Positions 1-7,773 of a DNA stretch of 64,000 nucleotides are shown here, in pieces (positions within the stretch are counted from its first letter, which is position 1; each line of letters opens with the position of its first letter). The DNA comes from Acholeplasmatales bacterium. Its GTDB lineage: Bacteria > Bacillota_I > Bacilli_A > Acholeplasmatales > Anaeroplasmataceae. Made by a program: the position numbers and the translations under genes. The stretch covers positions 103,340 to 167,339 of the forward strand of contig CAAGAX010000060.1 of assembly GCA_900767915.1 (NCBI GenBank). Direction: 5' to 3'. A model generated the notes under the pieces. The model was given only the letters and a program-made list of their open reading frames with translations. It had not been told where the DNA came from and ran no database searches.

Positions 1-2325
1 AAAAGAAAAATAAGCTATGAAAATAGTAATGAAGATTACTATAAATCTAAGCTAGAATTAGAAAATGCATATAATAATCTATTTCCTGATTTAATGCTTA
101 AAAAGGATAGATTAAATCAATTAGAGAATGAATATAATACTATTCATAGTTATTTAAATACATTTATTTCTAGATGCAATAATGAATTAAAAGAATTTAA
201 TTTATTAAAAGAATTAAAAAATAAAGAAATTAATAATTTTATTAATTATTTAAAGGTAGGAGATTATACTACAAGTAGTGCTAAAGAAAATTTTAATACT
301 ATTAGAAATACATTAAAGCTTTTATTAGAAGAATATAGTGAAGAATTAGCACTTTTAAAAAATAATATAAAGCTAATTAGAGATGAAATTTTTGAAATAC
401 AAGAAACTATTAAAAGCTTAGAAAATAATCAGCCTAAATTTAATAATACTTTATTAAGCTTTAGAGATTATATAAAAAAGGGCTTATATGATAAATATAA
501 GGTTGATGTTGATGTTAAGTTTTTATGTGAATATTTAGATATTTCTAATGATGAATGGAGAAATGCAATTGAAGGCTATTTAGGTAATCAAAGATTTTAT
601 TTGGTTGTACCTAATAATTATTATAAGGACGCTTTAAAGCTATATAATAGTAATAATAGCTTTTATGGTATTAGAATTATAAATTGCTTAAGATTGCCAA
701 GCTTTGACAGTGAAAAGAATACATTAGGAGATTATGTTGTAGCTTCTAATGACATTGCTTTAAATTATGCTAGATATATTTTAAATAGAGTTCATTGTGT
801 TGATGATATTAATGATTTAGATAATTATGATATTTCTATAACTAGGGATTGTATGTGTTATCAAAATTATAGTGTTTTTAGAATTGCTCCTAAAAGATAT
901 AAGGAAAGCTTTATTGGTGCTTTAGGATTAAAGAAGCAATTGGAATTAAAGAAAGAAGAATTCGAAAATAAAAATATTGAAGCCAGTAAGCTTCTTTCTA
1001 ATTATAACGAGCTTAATGAATATAAGAAGCTTATTAATAATAATATTAATTTCTTAAGTGAAATGATTGAAAATAATGATTATTTTAATAGTATTGATAG
1101 AGATAGCTATTTAGATAAGGAAATTAATAATTTGAAAGAAAAAATTAATTTCTATCAAAATGATCCTAAGAGCATGGAAATTCTACTTAAAATAAGTGAT
1201 TGTGAAAAGTCTATTGAAGCTAATAAAAATTTAATTACAGCAACAGATAACTTTATTATTAACCTAAATTCTAAAATTGAAGCTAATAATAATGATATTT
1301 CCTCTAAAGAAAAAGAAAAGCTTAACTATAGTGATGATTTATATGGTGCTCAACAATTATTATTAGATTCTATTAGAGATGAATTGCAAGATGTTAAGAT
1401 CAATAGAGCCTATATAAGTAGCTTATATAATAATATTAAAATATTAAATAATAAGAATATTAAGGATAGAAGTGATATTGAGAATTTAATGAGAGGTGTA
1501 AGAGATAAATTTAATATTAATCTTGAGCCTAATTTTGATTTATTTGATAGGTATAAAGAAGAAAAGAATAAGATAAATCAAAATGTATTTAAATCAAATT
1601 CAAAGCTTATTGAAATGAGAAAAAGCTATTTAAAGTTATTCTTTAGTGAATTTCTATCTAAATTAAATCAATCTATTGAAAATGCCTTTGAAACCATAAA
1701 AAATCTTAATAATAGTTTATCTACATTTACCTTTGGTAATGATTATTATAGTATTAAATGTGATATTACTAATAATTTAGATTTAAAAGAAATTTATGAA
1801 TATGCTAAGGAATTTAATTCTTCTAATTCTGATAGAGGATTATTTGTTGATAGGGAATATGAGGATAAGAAGCGACAAAGGGTTGAAGAATTATTAAATC
1901 AATATATGTTTAGTGATGATATTAAAACTCAAAATATTGTTGTAGATTATAGAAATTATTTATATTTTGATGTTTTAGTTCATTCTAATGATATTATTAA
2001 AAGCTTAAATAGAGTTATTAGATCACAATCTGGTGGAGAGGTACAGGTTCCTTTTTATATTCTTTCTGGTGTAGCCTTTAAGCAAACATTAGATAAAAGA
2101 AATAAGGATGCATTAGGTATTGTTTTATACGATGAGGCGTTTGATAAGATGGATGCTCAAAGAATTCAATCAATGCTTCTATTTTATAAAGATAAGCTTA
2201 ATATTCAAGTTGTTCTTGCAGCTCCTGGTAAGCTTGATTCCTTAGTAGATAATATGAATACTATTTTAGCTATTGTTAGAGATAATGATAAAGCGATTGT
2301 GAGTGATATTTCTCATGACATTTGA
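1..2325 (+). CDS. jetC: Wadjet JetC-like SMC/MukB-type ATPase (5' end outside window)
   Basis: The reading frame is open from base 1, so the gene starts before the window; the first ATG at 94 is internal. What remains is about 774 codons: long K/N/E-rich stretches expected to form coiled coil, a central globular part (about residues 165-310), more coiled coil, and a C-terminal ATPase lobe. That lobe has an ABC signature SQSGGEVQVP near base 2030 and a Walker B-like IVLYDEAFDKMD near base 2125; the Walker A lobe must lie upstream of the window. Its 3' end overlaps a JetD-like gene, which is the Wadjet (JetABCD) order. Wadjet complexes extrude loops and cleave circular plasmid DNA. JetA and JetB are expected just upstream but cannot be seen. 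Confidence 0.8.
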   Translation, partial: KRKISYENSNEDYYKSKLELENAYNNLFPDLMLKKDRLNQLENEYNTIHSYLNTFISRCNNELKEFNLLKELKNKEINNFINYLKVGDYTTSSAKENFNTIRNTLKLLLEEYSEELALLKNNIKLIRDEIFEIQETIKSLENNQPKFNNTLLSFRDYIKKGLYDKYKVDVDVKFLCEYLDISNDEWRNAIEGYLGNQRFYLVVPNNYYKDALKLYNSNNSFYGIRIINCLRLPSFDSEKNTLGDYVVASNDIALNYARYILNRVHCVDDINDLDNYDISITRDCMCYQNYSVFRIAPKRYKESFIGALGLKKQLELKKEEFENKNIEASKLLSNYNELNEYKKLINNNINFLSEMIENNDYFNSIDRDSYLDKEINNLKEKINFYQNDPKSMEILLKISDCEKSIEANKNLITATDNFIINLNSKIEANNNDISSKEKEKLNYSDDLYGAQQLLLDSIRDELQDVKINRAYISSLYNNIKILNNKNIKDRSDIENLMRGVRDKFNINLEPNFDLFDRYKEEKNKINQNVFKSNSKLIEMRKSYLKLFFSEFLSKLNQSIENAFETIKNLNNSLSTFTFGNDYYSIKCDITNNLDLKEIYEYAKEFNSSNSDRGLFVDREYEDKKRQRVEELLNQYMFSDDIKTQNIVVDYRNYLYFDVLVHSNDIIKSLNRVIRSQSGGEVQVPFYILSGVAFKQTLDKRNKDALGIVLYDEAFDKMDAQRIQSMLLFYKDKLNIQVVLAAPGKLDSLVDNMNTILAIVRDNDKAIVSDISHDI

Positions 2326-3436
2326 TGAAATAATATTAACTGATTTAGTAAAAATTTATGAGAAAAGAGATTCTCATAGCTCTAGCTTTAAAACTAAAAT
2401 AAAAATAGTATTAAATAAAGATAAATATCCTAAGTATTTTGATAATATTAATGAATATGATGATGCTATAAAAAGATTATCTTTAAAGGGATATATTTTT
2501 ACTCATAAAATGAAGCATGATACTGTAATTGATTATATTTATCTTAATTTAGATTATATAGATGAAATAAAGGAGCTTTTAGGAATTGATTCTATAGCTT
2601 ATAAAAGAGATAAATTAATTAATGAATTAGATAAGTATGATGATAGTATTATTATAAATTTAAGAGATATGATTATTAATAGAATTAATAATAATAAATC
2701 AATTGTTAAATATTTAAATGATGATTTTATTGATTCAATAAGAGCAGTTCATTATTTAGAAAATATTAAATCTCCTATTTATGAAAGAAATGCTAGTAAT
2801 TATTTATTTAATGATTCTAAAAGATTAAATAAAATTAAAGGTATAATAGAGGATATTTATAATAATAGTAATATTTTTGAGGAAAAGGGTATATTATCCT
2901 TTACACCATATTTATTTCTTAAGGGTGAAGGTATTATTAGAATAAATCAAGAGGTTATTGATTTAAGTAAGCTAAATACTTCAATAGGGATTCCTATTGA
3001 TAATATTGATATTATTAGCTTTGTAGATATTAGTATGATTACAACTATTGAAAATCTTACTACCTTTTATGATTATATAGGTAAAGGATGTATTATTTAT
3101 TTAGGTGGATTTCCTTCTAGAAGTCAAATAAGTATTTTAAATAAAATTAAAGAGGTATGTAATTCATTTTATCATTTTGGTGACATAGATTATGGTGGAT
3201 ATTTAATACTAGATAATTTAATTAGTAATTTAAATATTAATATTAATACTATTAATATGGATTTAAAAACATTAATTAATAATAAAAAATATTTATCTCA
3301 TTTTAATGATGATAAATATATAGAAAAGCTTTACTCCTTATTAGATAAGCCTAATTTAGTTAAATATTATAATTCTATTAAATATATGATAGATAATAGA
3401 GTATGGCTAGAGCAGGAAAGCTTTTATAATAGATAA
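2315..3436 (+). CDS. jetD: Wadjet JetD-like nuclease (DUF3322/DUF2220, TOPRIM-type)
   Basis: 373 residues. The ATG at 2315 overlaps the last 11 nt of jetC, and a GTG at 2303 is also possible. The N-terminal two-thirds is a helical DUF3322-like region. The C-terminal part has the TOPRIM-like core, seen as FHFGDIDYGGYLI around base 3172-3210, which corresponds to the GDIDPGG motif typical of JetD. In Wadjet systems JetD is the nuclease that cuts DNA after the JetABC SMC complex has extruded a loop. The overlap with jetC implies translational coupling. Base composition and codon use match the housekeeping neighbours, so any transfer is not recent or has been ameliorated. The assignment rests on the TOPRIM motif plus gene order. 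Confidence 0.8.
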   Translation: MTFDEIILTDLVKIYEKRDSHSSSFKTKIKIVLNKDKYPKYFDNINEYDDAIKRLSLKGYIFTHKMKHDTVIDYIYLNLDYIDEIKELLGIDSIAYKRDKLINELDKYDDSIIINLRDMIINRINNNKSIVKYLNDDFIDSIRAVHYLENIKSPIYERNASNYLFNDSKRLNKIKGIIEDIYNNSNIFEEKGILSFTPYLFLKGEGIIRINQEVIDLSKLNTSIGIPIDNIDIISFVDISMITTIENLTTFYDYIGKGCIIYLGGFPSRSQISILNKIKEVCNSFYHFGDIDYGGYLILDNLISNLNININTINMDLKTLINNKKYLSHFNDDKYIEKLYSLLDKPNLVKYYNSIKYMIDNRVWLEQESFYNR

Positions 3437-3450
3437 TATAAGAGGTATAT

Positions 3451-4161
3451 ATGATAACATCTTTAGAAAATGAAAAAGTAAAGCTTTTAATTAAATTAAA
3501 TCAAGCTAAGTATCGTAAAAAGGAACATATGTTTATTGTTGAGGGAGCTCATTTAGTAGATGAAGCAAGGAAGGCTAATTTATTAATTGAATGCTTTTCT
3601 ATTAATGAAATTGAAGGATATACTCAGGTTTCTATTCCTGTTATGAATAAAATAGCTAATACTGATACAACAGTAACAGAGATTGGTCTATGTAAAATGA
3701 TAGAAAAAAATGAACTTAGTGATAAAATATTAATTTTAGATGGAGTACAGGATCCTGGTAATTTAGGGGCATTAATGAGAAGTAGTAAAGCTTTTGGCTT
3801 TGATACAATTATATTAGGTGAAGGTACTGTTGATATTTATAATGATAAAGCTATAAGAGCAAGTCAAGGAGCTATTTTTAAGCTTAATTTTATTAAGGCT
3901 AAGCTTATAGATTTTATTCCAACTCTTAAGGATTATAATATATATGGTACTAATGTAGTTAATGGAATTGATTTAAAAGATGTAGTAGCTAGTAATAAAA
4001 TTGGCATTGTTTTAGGCAATGAGGGTAATGGTATTAGCGATGAAGTAAATAATTTATTAGATAAAAATATTTATATTCCTATGAATAATACTGAATCTTT
4101 AAATGTCAGTGTTGCGGGAGGAATAATTATGTATTCATTGGCTAATAAAATGAATAGTTGA
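3451..4161 (+). CDS. SpoU/TrmH-family RNA 2'-O-methyltransferase
   Basis: 236 residues, preceded by an SD (AAGAGGT) 15 nt after jetD. An N-terminal RNA-binding segment (KYRKKEHMFIVEGAHLVDEA, about residues 20-40) is followed by the knotted SPOUT domain with its three motifs: LDGVQDPGNLGALMRSS (about 95), IVLGNEGNGISDEV (about 185) and LNVSVAGGI (about 217). The family transfers a methyl group from S-adenosylmethionine to a ribose 2'-OH in rRNA or tRNA; the exact site cannot be read from sequence. The length is close to that of Bacillus YsgA-like enzymes. It may be co-transcribed with the Wadjet genes but is an ordinary housekeeping enzyme. Confidence 0.85.
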   Translation: MITSLENEKVKLLIKLNQAKYRKKEHMFIVEGAHLVDEARKANLLIECFSINEIEGYTQVSIPVMNKIANTDTTVTEIGLCKMIEKNELSDKILILDGVQDPGNLGALMRSSKAFGFDTIILGEGTVDIYNDKAIRASQGAIFKLNFIKAKLIDFIPTLKDYNIYGTNVVNGIDLKDVVASNKIGIVLGNEGNGISDEVNNLLDKNIYIPMNNTESLNVSVAGGIIMYSLANKMNS

Positions 4162-4300
4162 TGTGGTAATTATTATTAATGCATATGTATGTGATGATAT
4201 TATAGCTATTAACAAGATAGTAAGCTTTAAACAAAAATTTTACTTATTAAGCCATTCTTTTGTTTCTTTAATTTTATAAGTATTGGTTCATTAAATATAT

Positions 4301-4359
4301 AAGGGATAACCTTAATTTATTTGTTAAAAAATAAAACAAATTGTTTAAGGCTATCCCTT
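4301..4359. terminator. long hairpin, probable terminator of the jetC-jetD-methyltransferase unit
   Basis: AAGGGATAaCCTTAA at the left pairs with TTAAGGcTATCCCTT at the right, and inner arms TTTGTT/AACAAA extend the stem. Near-symmetric A/T flanks would let it terminate in either direction. It is much longer than the other terminators here, apart from the one at 36724. Confidence 0.55.
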
Positions 4360-4550
4360 TAATTTTATATTTATGTTAATTTATAAAATAAAAAAAATAT
4401 CCCAGATAATTATCAATCTTTAAAAAAGGGTAGTATATTATAGGATATTTTTCAAATAGTGATAATAAATTATATCTAGCTTTTATAGTTTCTTAAAATC
4501 AGATATTGGATCTTTTCAATTAAAGTTTACACTATGAAGAGTAAAAGAAA

Positions 4551-4568
4551 AAGAGGCTTTAGCCTCTT
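4551..4568 (-). terminator. intrinsic terminator of def
   Basis: AAGAGGCT-tt-AGCCTCTT is an 8-bp perfect stem. Read on the minus strand it is followed by TTTTCTTTTAC, a U-tract in the correct direction for def. Confidence 0.8.
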
Positions 4569-4607
4569 AGGATTAAAAATATTTTTTTCCTTTAAAAAAA
4601 ATAGAGG

Positions 4608-5219
4608 CTATTCCTCTATTTCATCATCTATTAGATTTCCATTCTCATCTAAAACATATAAAGGCTTAGCTTCTATTTCATCTTCAGTATACATCTTATC
4701 AGTAAATAGAATACCATCTAAATGATCATATTCATGTTGGAATACTATTGCTGGATATCCTTCAAGCTTCATTGAAATATGCTTAAGCTTATTTGTTTGG
4801 TAGTCTAATACTTCACCTTTTATTTGAATTCTTAAATGTCTTGGAGTTACAAGACCATGGGTATCTCTATCAACAGATAGACATCCCTCTCCTCCTGGTA
4901 AATATACCATTTCGCTACTTTTAGCTATAATTTGAGGGTTGATTATTGCGAAGCTGTATTTTTTTTGCTTTTCATCTAAGAAGTCGACACAATTAATTGC
5001 GAACATTCTTTTGGCTACTCCAACCTGTGGGGCTGCAATTCCAACCCCTGGGCGTATTTGATATTTTTCAACTAATTCATCAATAGCTGAAATTACTACA
5101 TATTCAAATAATCCTCTAATACAGTTTAAATCTTCCTTTGTTAATGGTAAAGATACCTTTTGACATTTTTCTCTTAATACAGGGTTTCCTTCCTTTGTAA
5201 TATCCTTTGCTAAATACAT
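4608..5219 (-). CDS. def: peptide deformylase
   Basis: 203 residues from the ATG at 5219, which has GGTGAT just upstream; an earlier GTG at 5228 overlaps that SD. It removes the formyl group from nascent peptides using a metal ion. The three deformylase motifs are present: GVGIAAPQVG (about residue 55), EGCLSVD (about 107, metal-ligand Cys) and QHEYDHLDG (about 158, the two His ligands and the catalytic Glu). The acidic tail (DDEIEE) overlaps a small hairpin. The gene is monocistronic with its own terminator. The long N-terminal region fits the Gram-positive type 2 enzyme. Confidence 0.95.
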   Translation of the reverse strand: MYLAKDITKEGNPVLREKCQKVSLPLTKEDLNCIRGLFEYVVISAIDELVEKYQIRPGVGIAAPQVGVAKRMFAINCVDFLDEKQKKYSFAIINPQIIAKSSEMVYLPGGEGCLSVDRDTHGLVTPRHLRIQIKGEVLDYQTNKLKHISMKLEGYPAIVFQHEYDHLDGILFTDKMYTEDEIEAKPLYVLDENGNLIDDEIEE

Positions 5220-5258
5220 ATAAATCACCGAGGTGATTATAACATATTTATTTTAAAA

Positions 5259-5411
5259 TTACCATCTTGCAGCTCCAATTATTACAAGAAGAATGAATAA
5301 AACAAGAATTAAAGCATAGCTAGAACCACTACGTCTGTTATTGCATCCACATTGATACATTGGCATATATCCATAGTTTCCATATCCATAGCCTGGTGTT
5401 TGATAAAACAT
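5259..5411 (-). CDS. YjcZ-family small sporulation protein
   Basis: 50 residues. The start at 5411 has a perfect GGAGGTGAGATAATG context. The protein has a Tyr/Gly-rich head with repeated GYG/NYG, a CGC motif, then one hydrophobic helix (LILVLFILLVIIGA) ending in RW. This Gly/Tyr head plus a C-terminal LFILLVIIGA helix is the hallmark of YjcZ/YjcM-like sporulation peptides of Bacilli, which are small membrane- or coat-associated proteins made late in sporulation. Upstream on the minus strand is CATAAGTTA, which fits the mother-cell CATAnnnTA -10 consensus. Spore-related neighbours support the call. Confidence 0.75.
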   Translation of the reverse strand: MFYQTPGYGYGNYGYMPMYQCGCNNRRSGSSYALILVLFILLVIIGAARW

Positions 5412-5467
5412 TATCTCACCTCCTACATTAACTTATGTGAGAGATTCAATAATGAATAGATAAATGC

Positions 5468-5644
5468 CTATTTATTATTAGGATTTTCTTCAATAGACAA
5501 TCCTAAAAAGGTTTCAATTCTTCTTAATCTATTATTTAGATTTCTAAGCTTTCTATTTATTTCCTCTAGCTCATAATAAATTCTATTTATTTGCATGTTT
5601 TCATAATATTCAGGATTATATTGTCCTTTATTTGATTTAAACAT
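5468..5644 (-). CDS. small coiled-coil protein of the spore cluster, unknown function
   Basis: 58 residues from the ATG at 5644, with GGTGAT as SD. A short polar head (MFKSNKGQYNPEYY) is followed by a heptad-patterned helix (YYELEEINRKLRNLNNRLRR) and a short tail. The amphipathic helix predicts a parallel or antiparallel coiled coil. It lies upstream of the YjcZ-like gene on the same strand and is divergent from ylbD. A SigE-like promoter (5659-5687) precedes it, so a coat or mother-cell role is plausible. I do not recognise a named family. Confidence 0.6.
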   Translation of the reverse strand: MFKSNKGQYNPEYYENMQINRIYYELEEINRKLRNLNNRLRRIETFLGLSIEENPNNK

Positions 5645-5658
5645 TCTATCACCAAAAA

Positions 5659-5687
5659 ATTATATGTATTGGTTTCACAAATTATAC
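5659..5687 (-). promoter_or_regulatory. candidate SigE-type promoter for the 58-residue gene
   Basis: On the minus strand: GTATAAT, a 14-nt spacer, then CATATAAT. This is close to the sigma-E consensus (kmATATT-N14-CATAcAAT). A caution is that the predicted start lies only about 8 nt before the ATG, which would give a nearly SD-less leader. Confidence 0.4.
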
Positions 5688-5703
5688 AAATAAACATATA
5701 TTA
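5676..5703 (+). promoter_or_regulatory. candidate SigK/mother-cell promoter for ylbDE
   Basis: CACA, 15 nt, then CATATATTA, matching the sigma-K pattern mACm-N15/16-CATAnnnTA, 16 nt before the ylbD ATG. The same nonamer CATATATTA precedes the CotD-like gene at 55901. Confidence 0.4.
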
Positions 5704-5718
5704 AATTAGGTGTATAGT

Positions 5719-6099
5719 ATGAGTGAAAAGCTTGATGAATTTAAGAAATTTGTAAAGGCTCATCCATTACTTAAAACTGAGGTTTCCTCTAAAAGGAAAA
5801 CATGGCAGGAGCTATATGAGGATTTCGTTTTATTAGGTGAGGACGCCTTTACTGAGGATAATAATACTAAAAGCGAGGTAAAGAAAAATAGCTCTAATAA
5901 TTCAACAGAGGATTTAATTAAAACAATTGTAGGCTATGTTAAGAAAATAGATCCTGATCAGGTCACTAAGACTGTAACAAGTATTCAAAAGGTTTTAGAG
6001 CTAATTGGAGGAATTGGAGCTGGTAGTGCATCTGGTGCTTTAGCTAAAAAGTCAACTGGAGATCCTTTATTTGATAAAAGATTTGATGAGTGGTATTAA
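5719..6099 (+). CDS. ylbD: YlbD-family spore coat protein
   Basis: 126 residues from the ATG at 5719, with SD AGGTG at 5708-5712. The opening MSEKLDEFKKFVKAHPLL and KTWQELYEDFVLLGEDAF (about 25-43) are the conserved YlbD signature. A polar low-complexity stretch and a C-terminal helix with GGIGAGSASGAL follow. YlbD is a putative coat protein of Bacilli, and the order ylbD-ylbE-ylbF seen here is the Bacillus subtilis order, which strongly supports the call. The stop overlaps the ylbE start. A mother-cell type promoter lies upstream. Confidence 0.85.
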   Translation: MSEKLDEFKKFVKAHPLLKTEVSSKRKTWQELYEDFVLLGEDAFTEDNNTKSEVKKNSSNNSTEDLIKTIVGYVKKIDPDQVTKTVTSIQKVLELIGGIGAGSASGALAKKSTGDPLFDKRFDEWY

Positions 6100-6317
6100 T
6101 GGATTATATGGAATATTTATATGAGCATTTAGATTTATTAATGTATTTGAGATATCATCCTAGATGGTATAAAATATTATATTACGATTCCTCTATGTTT
6201 AATGTATTTATTAAGGAGGCTAAAGAAAGCTTGAAAATTAGAGGTATTGATAAGCTTGAGAGATTAAAAAATAATTTTAATTTAATTTATAATTTAGCAG
6301 GAATCTTCAATAAATAG
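6099..6317 (+). CDS. ylbE: YlbE-like protein
   Basis: 72 residues from the ATG at 6099, which overlaps the ylbD stop (TAATG), giving translational coupling; an upstream GTG at 6090 is less likely. YRLYHP-type core residues are present as LRYHPRWYKIL (about 17-27), followed by FIKEAKESLKIRG and the conserved helix with RLKNN. These match the YlbE-like family, small proteins of unknown biochemical role conserved with YlbD. Acidic N-terminus, no membrane segment. Confidence 0.8.
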   Translation: MDYMEYLYEHLDLLMYLRYHPRWYKILYYDSSMFNVFIKEAKESLKIRGIDKLERLKNNFNLIYNLAGIFNK

Positions 6318-6330
6318 ATTCTTGTTTTTT
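6298..6330 (+). terminator. intrinsic terminator after ylbDE
   Basis: CAGGAATC (6298-6305) pairs with GATTCTTG (6317-6324) with one G-U pair, followed by a T-tract. The stem starts inside the ylbE coding end and includes the stop codon. Confidence 0.7.
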
Positions 6331-6515
6331 TAAAAATAGTAAGACTTTTATATTTTTTGTTGTAATACTAGAAGATTTAAATAAAATATAGTACAATATA
6401 TCTAATGTATTTTAATTATTTTCTTATATGATATTAGATTTTTCTTAATAGAGTAAATAAAACTAGTACTTTTTATTGTAGAGTGATTGCATAAGTATAA
6501 TAGTATGAGGTATAT

Positions 6516-6863
6516 ATGAATTTAGAAGATATTTATATTAATGAATTAAAAAAGGAGCCTATATTTCAAAGGCTTATTGAACTAAAAAAAATAATTGATA
6601 AAAAATATGGAATGAAAATTGTTTCATTTAAAAATAAGGAAGCCTTATATTTAGAAGCAAAAGAAAAAAAATATATGGATTTAGAAAAAGCTAGAAAAGA
6701 ATTTCAAAGAGTAAAGGCCGAGCTTTATTCTTATGAGGAGGTAAAAGAATATTTTCTAGTTGAACAAGAAGTGAATAAAATGATTGAGAATGATATGAAT
6801 GAGCTAAAGAAGGCTATTTCAAATAAATTTTTAGAAAATGAATCAATCAGTTTGAAAGTATAA
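6516..6863 (+). CDS. ylbF: YlbF-family regulator (RicF-like)
   Basis: 115 residues with SD GAGG just upstream of the ATG. All-helical and charged, with KARKEFQRVKAELYSYEEVK (about 65-84) and EYFLVEQEVNKMI, the region conserved in YlbF/YmcA proteins. In B. subtilis YlbF, YmcA and YaaT form the Ric complex, which directs RNase Y processing and influences competence, biofilm and sporulation. The position directly after ylbD-ylbE supports orthology, though the protein is shorter than the Bacillus one (about 150). A 200-nt gap with the ylbDE terminator separates it from ylbE, so it is transcribed on its own. Confidence 0.75.
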   Translation: MNLEDIYINELKKEPIFQRLIELKKIIDKKYGMKIVSFKNKEALYLEAKEKKYMDLEKARKEFQRVKAELYSYEEVKEYFLVEQEVNKMIENDMNELKKAISNKFLENESISLKV

Positions 6864-6953
6864 TAGCCATGTTAATCATTTTAATAACACCAAAAAGCTT
6901 AAAAATTAATAAAGCTAGATTGCAAGAATAAAATTTACAATTAGGGATTTATC

Positions 6954-7097
6954 ATGTGGATGAATCCTATTTTTTTATATTTAGATTGTTTATATTTAAT
7001 TTTTATAATTCTTCATAAAAAACTTATAAGATGTTTTAAAACTAAATTACTTTTTTGGATAATTATTTATACAATTTATTATTTTTATAGATATTAA
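6954..7097 (+). CDS. doubtful 47-residue hydrophobic peptide
   Basis: An ATG follows TTAGGGATTTATC, a weak SD. The peptide is strongly hydrophobic with basic residues in the middle (HKKLIRCFKTK) between two membrane-like segments. AT-rich DNA often yields such frames by chance, so this may not be a gene; no family is recognised. Confidence 0.25.
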   Translation: MWMNPIFLYLDCLYLIFIILHKKLIRCFKTKLLFWIIIYTIYYFYRY

Positions 7098-7186
7098 TTA
7101 GTTATTTTAGTTAAATCAATTCCCTTAGGATAATATTTTCTTATCAATCGGTTGAAATTTTCATTTGAAACACTTTTAAAAATGAT

Positions 7187-7406
7187 ATGCGTGAGAAATA
7201 TATTTTTAAAGCCTTATTATTATATGCTTTATGTGATGGAACTATAGATCCTAATTCTTGTGAATAAGTTGAAGAAAAATAGTATGCCTTGGAATCTTGA
7301 CATAGAAAAATATTCTTATAATGAAATTTTTTCTGATATTAACGATTTTTTAGTTGAAAAAGAAATAAAATATGTTGATGAATATGGAATGAATTCAAAA
7401 TGTTAG
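7187..7406 (+). pseudogene. frameshifted remnant of a small gene, unknown family
   Basis: The first frame, 7187-7267, reads MREKYIFKALLLYALCDGTI and ends PNSCE-stop. The +1 frame from 7269 to 7406 continues with KNSMPWNLDIEKYSYNEIF and runs to TAG. Both halves have normal amino-acid composition and adjoin exactly, so one lost or gained base is the simple explanation. There is no SD of quality before either half. Function unknown. Confidence 0.4.
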
Positions 7407-7438
7407 TTATACATTTAAATAAATAAAAATTATTTCAT

Positions 7439-7462
7439 CTGTCAAGAAAAAATGCTTGACAG
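7439..7462. repeat. perfect 8-bp inverted repeat overlapping the rpsP -35 box
   Basis: CTGTCAAG (7439-7446), 8-nt loop, CTTGACAG (7455-7462). The right arm contains the TTGACA -35 hexamer, so a bound protein would block the promoter. There is no T-tract on the plus strand, so a terminator reading is weak. Confidence 0.5.
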
Positions 7463-7483
7463 ATACTTTATATATGGTATAAT
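7456..7483 (+). promoter_or_regulatory. sigma-A promoter of rpsP-khpA
   Basis: TTGACA (7456-7461), 16-nt spacer, TATAAT (7478-7483); both hexamers are perfect matches. Confidence 0.85.
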
Positions 7484-7516
7484 ACCTTTGTAAATTTTTA
7501 AAAGGAGTGTATTAAA

Positions 7517-7762
7517 ATGGTTAAAATTAGATTACAAAGATTTGGTGCACACAAGGCTCCAAAGTATCGTATTGTTGCTGCTGACTCTAGATCTCCACGT
7601 GATGGTAAATTCCTTGAGATTTTAGGTACATATAATCCATTAACTAATCCAGCTACTGTTACAGTTGATGCTGAAAAGGTTCAAGCTTGGTTAAAGAATG
7701 GTGCTCAACCTACTGTTACTGTAAAGAATATTTTAGTTGCTAATAACGTTATTTCTAAGTAA
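7517..7762 (+). CDS. rpsP: 30S ribosomal protein S16
   Basis: 81 residues, SD AAAGGAG 8 nt before the ATG. The S16 hallmarks are at the start ([19 protein letters not shown], residues 2-20) and centre ([20 protein letters not shown], residues 22-41). S16 binds 16S rRNA during early assembly of the 30S subunit. It is followed 11 nt later by khpA, the usual Bacilli order (rpsP-ylqC). Codon use is less A/T-biased than the neighbours, as expected for a highly expressed gene. Confidence 0.97.
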   Translation: MVKIRLQRFGAHKAPKYRIVAADSRSPRDGKFLEILGTYNPLTNPATVTVDAEKVQAWLKNGAQPTVTVKNILVANNVISK

Positions 7763-7773
7763 GAGGTGCTACA

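Larger units (their letters stand above)
4162..4607. other. intergenic region without a supported gene
   Basis: About 450 bases between the methyltransferase and the convergent def gene. It holds a long imperfect hairpin (4301-4359) and the def terminator (4551-4568). No open frame here has an SD and a convincing protein; the short plus-strand frame at 4534-4725 is antisense to def. Confidence 0.6.
6864..7516. other. decayed intergenic stretch between ylbF and rpsP
   Basis: About 650 bases. It holds a doubtful 47-codon hydrophobic frame (6954-7097), a two-frame gene remnant (7187-7406) and the rpsP promoter with an overlapping inverted repeat (7439-7483). No intact gene of normal size is present. 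Confidence 0.6.

Noticed and set aside
94..96. ATG 94 as the true start of the first gene.
   Set aside because: The same frame is open to base 1 without a stop and the protein lacks the Walker A lobe, so the gene begins before the window.
4534..4725. Small plus-strand protein opposite def.
   Set aside because: It is antisense to the well-supported deformylase end and its terminator, serine/lysine-rich, with no SD.
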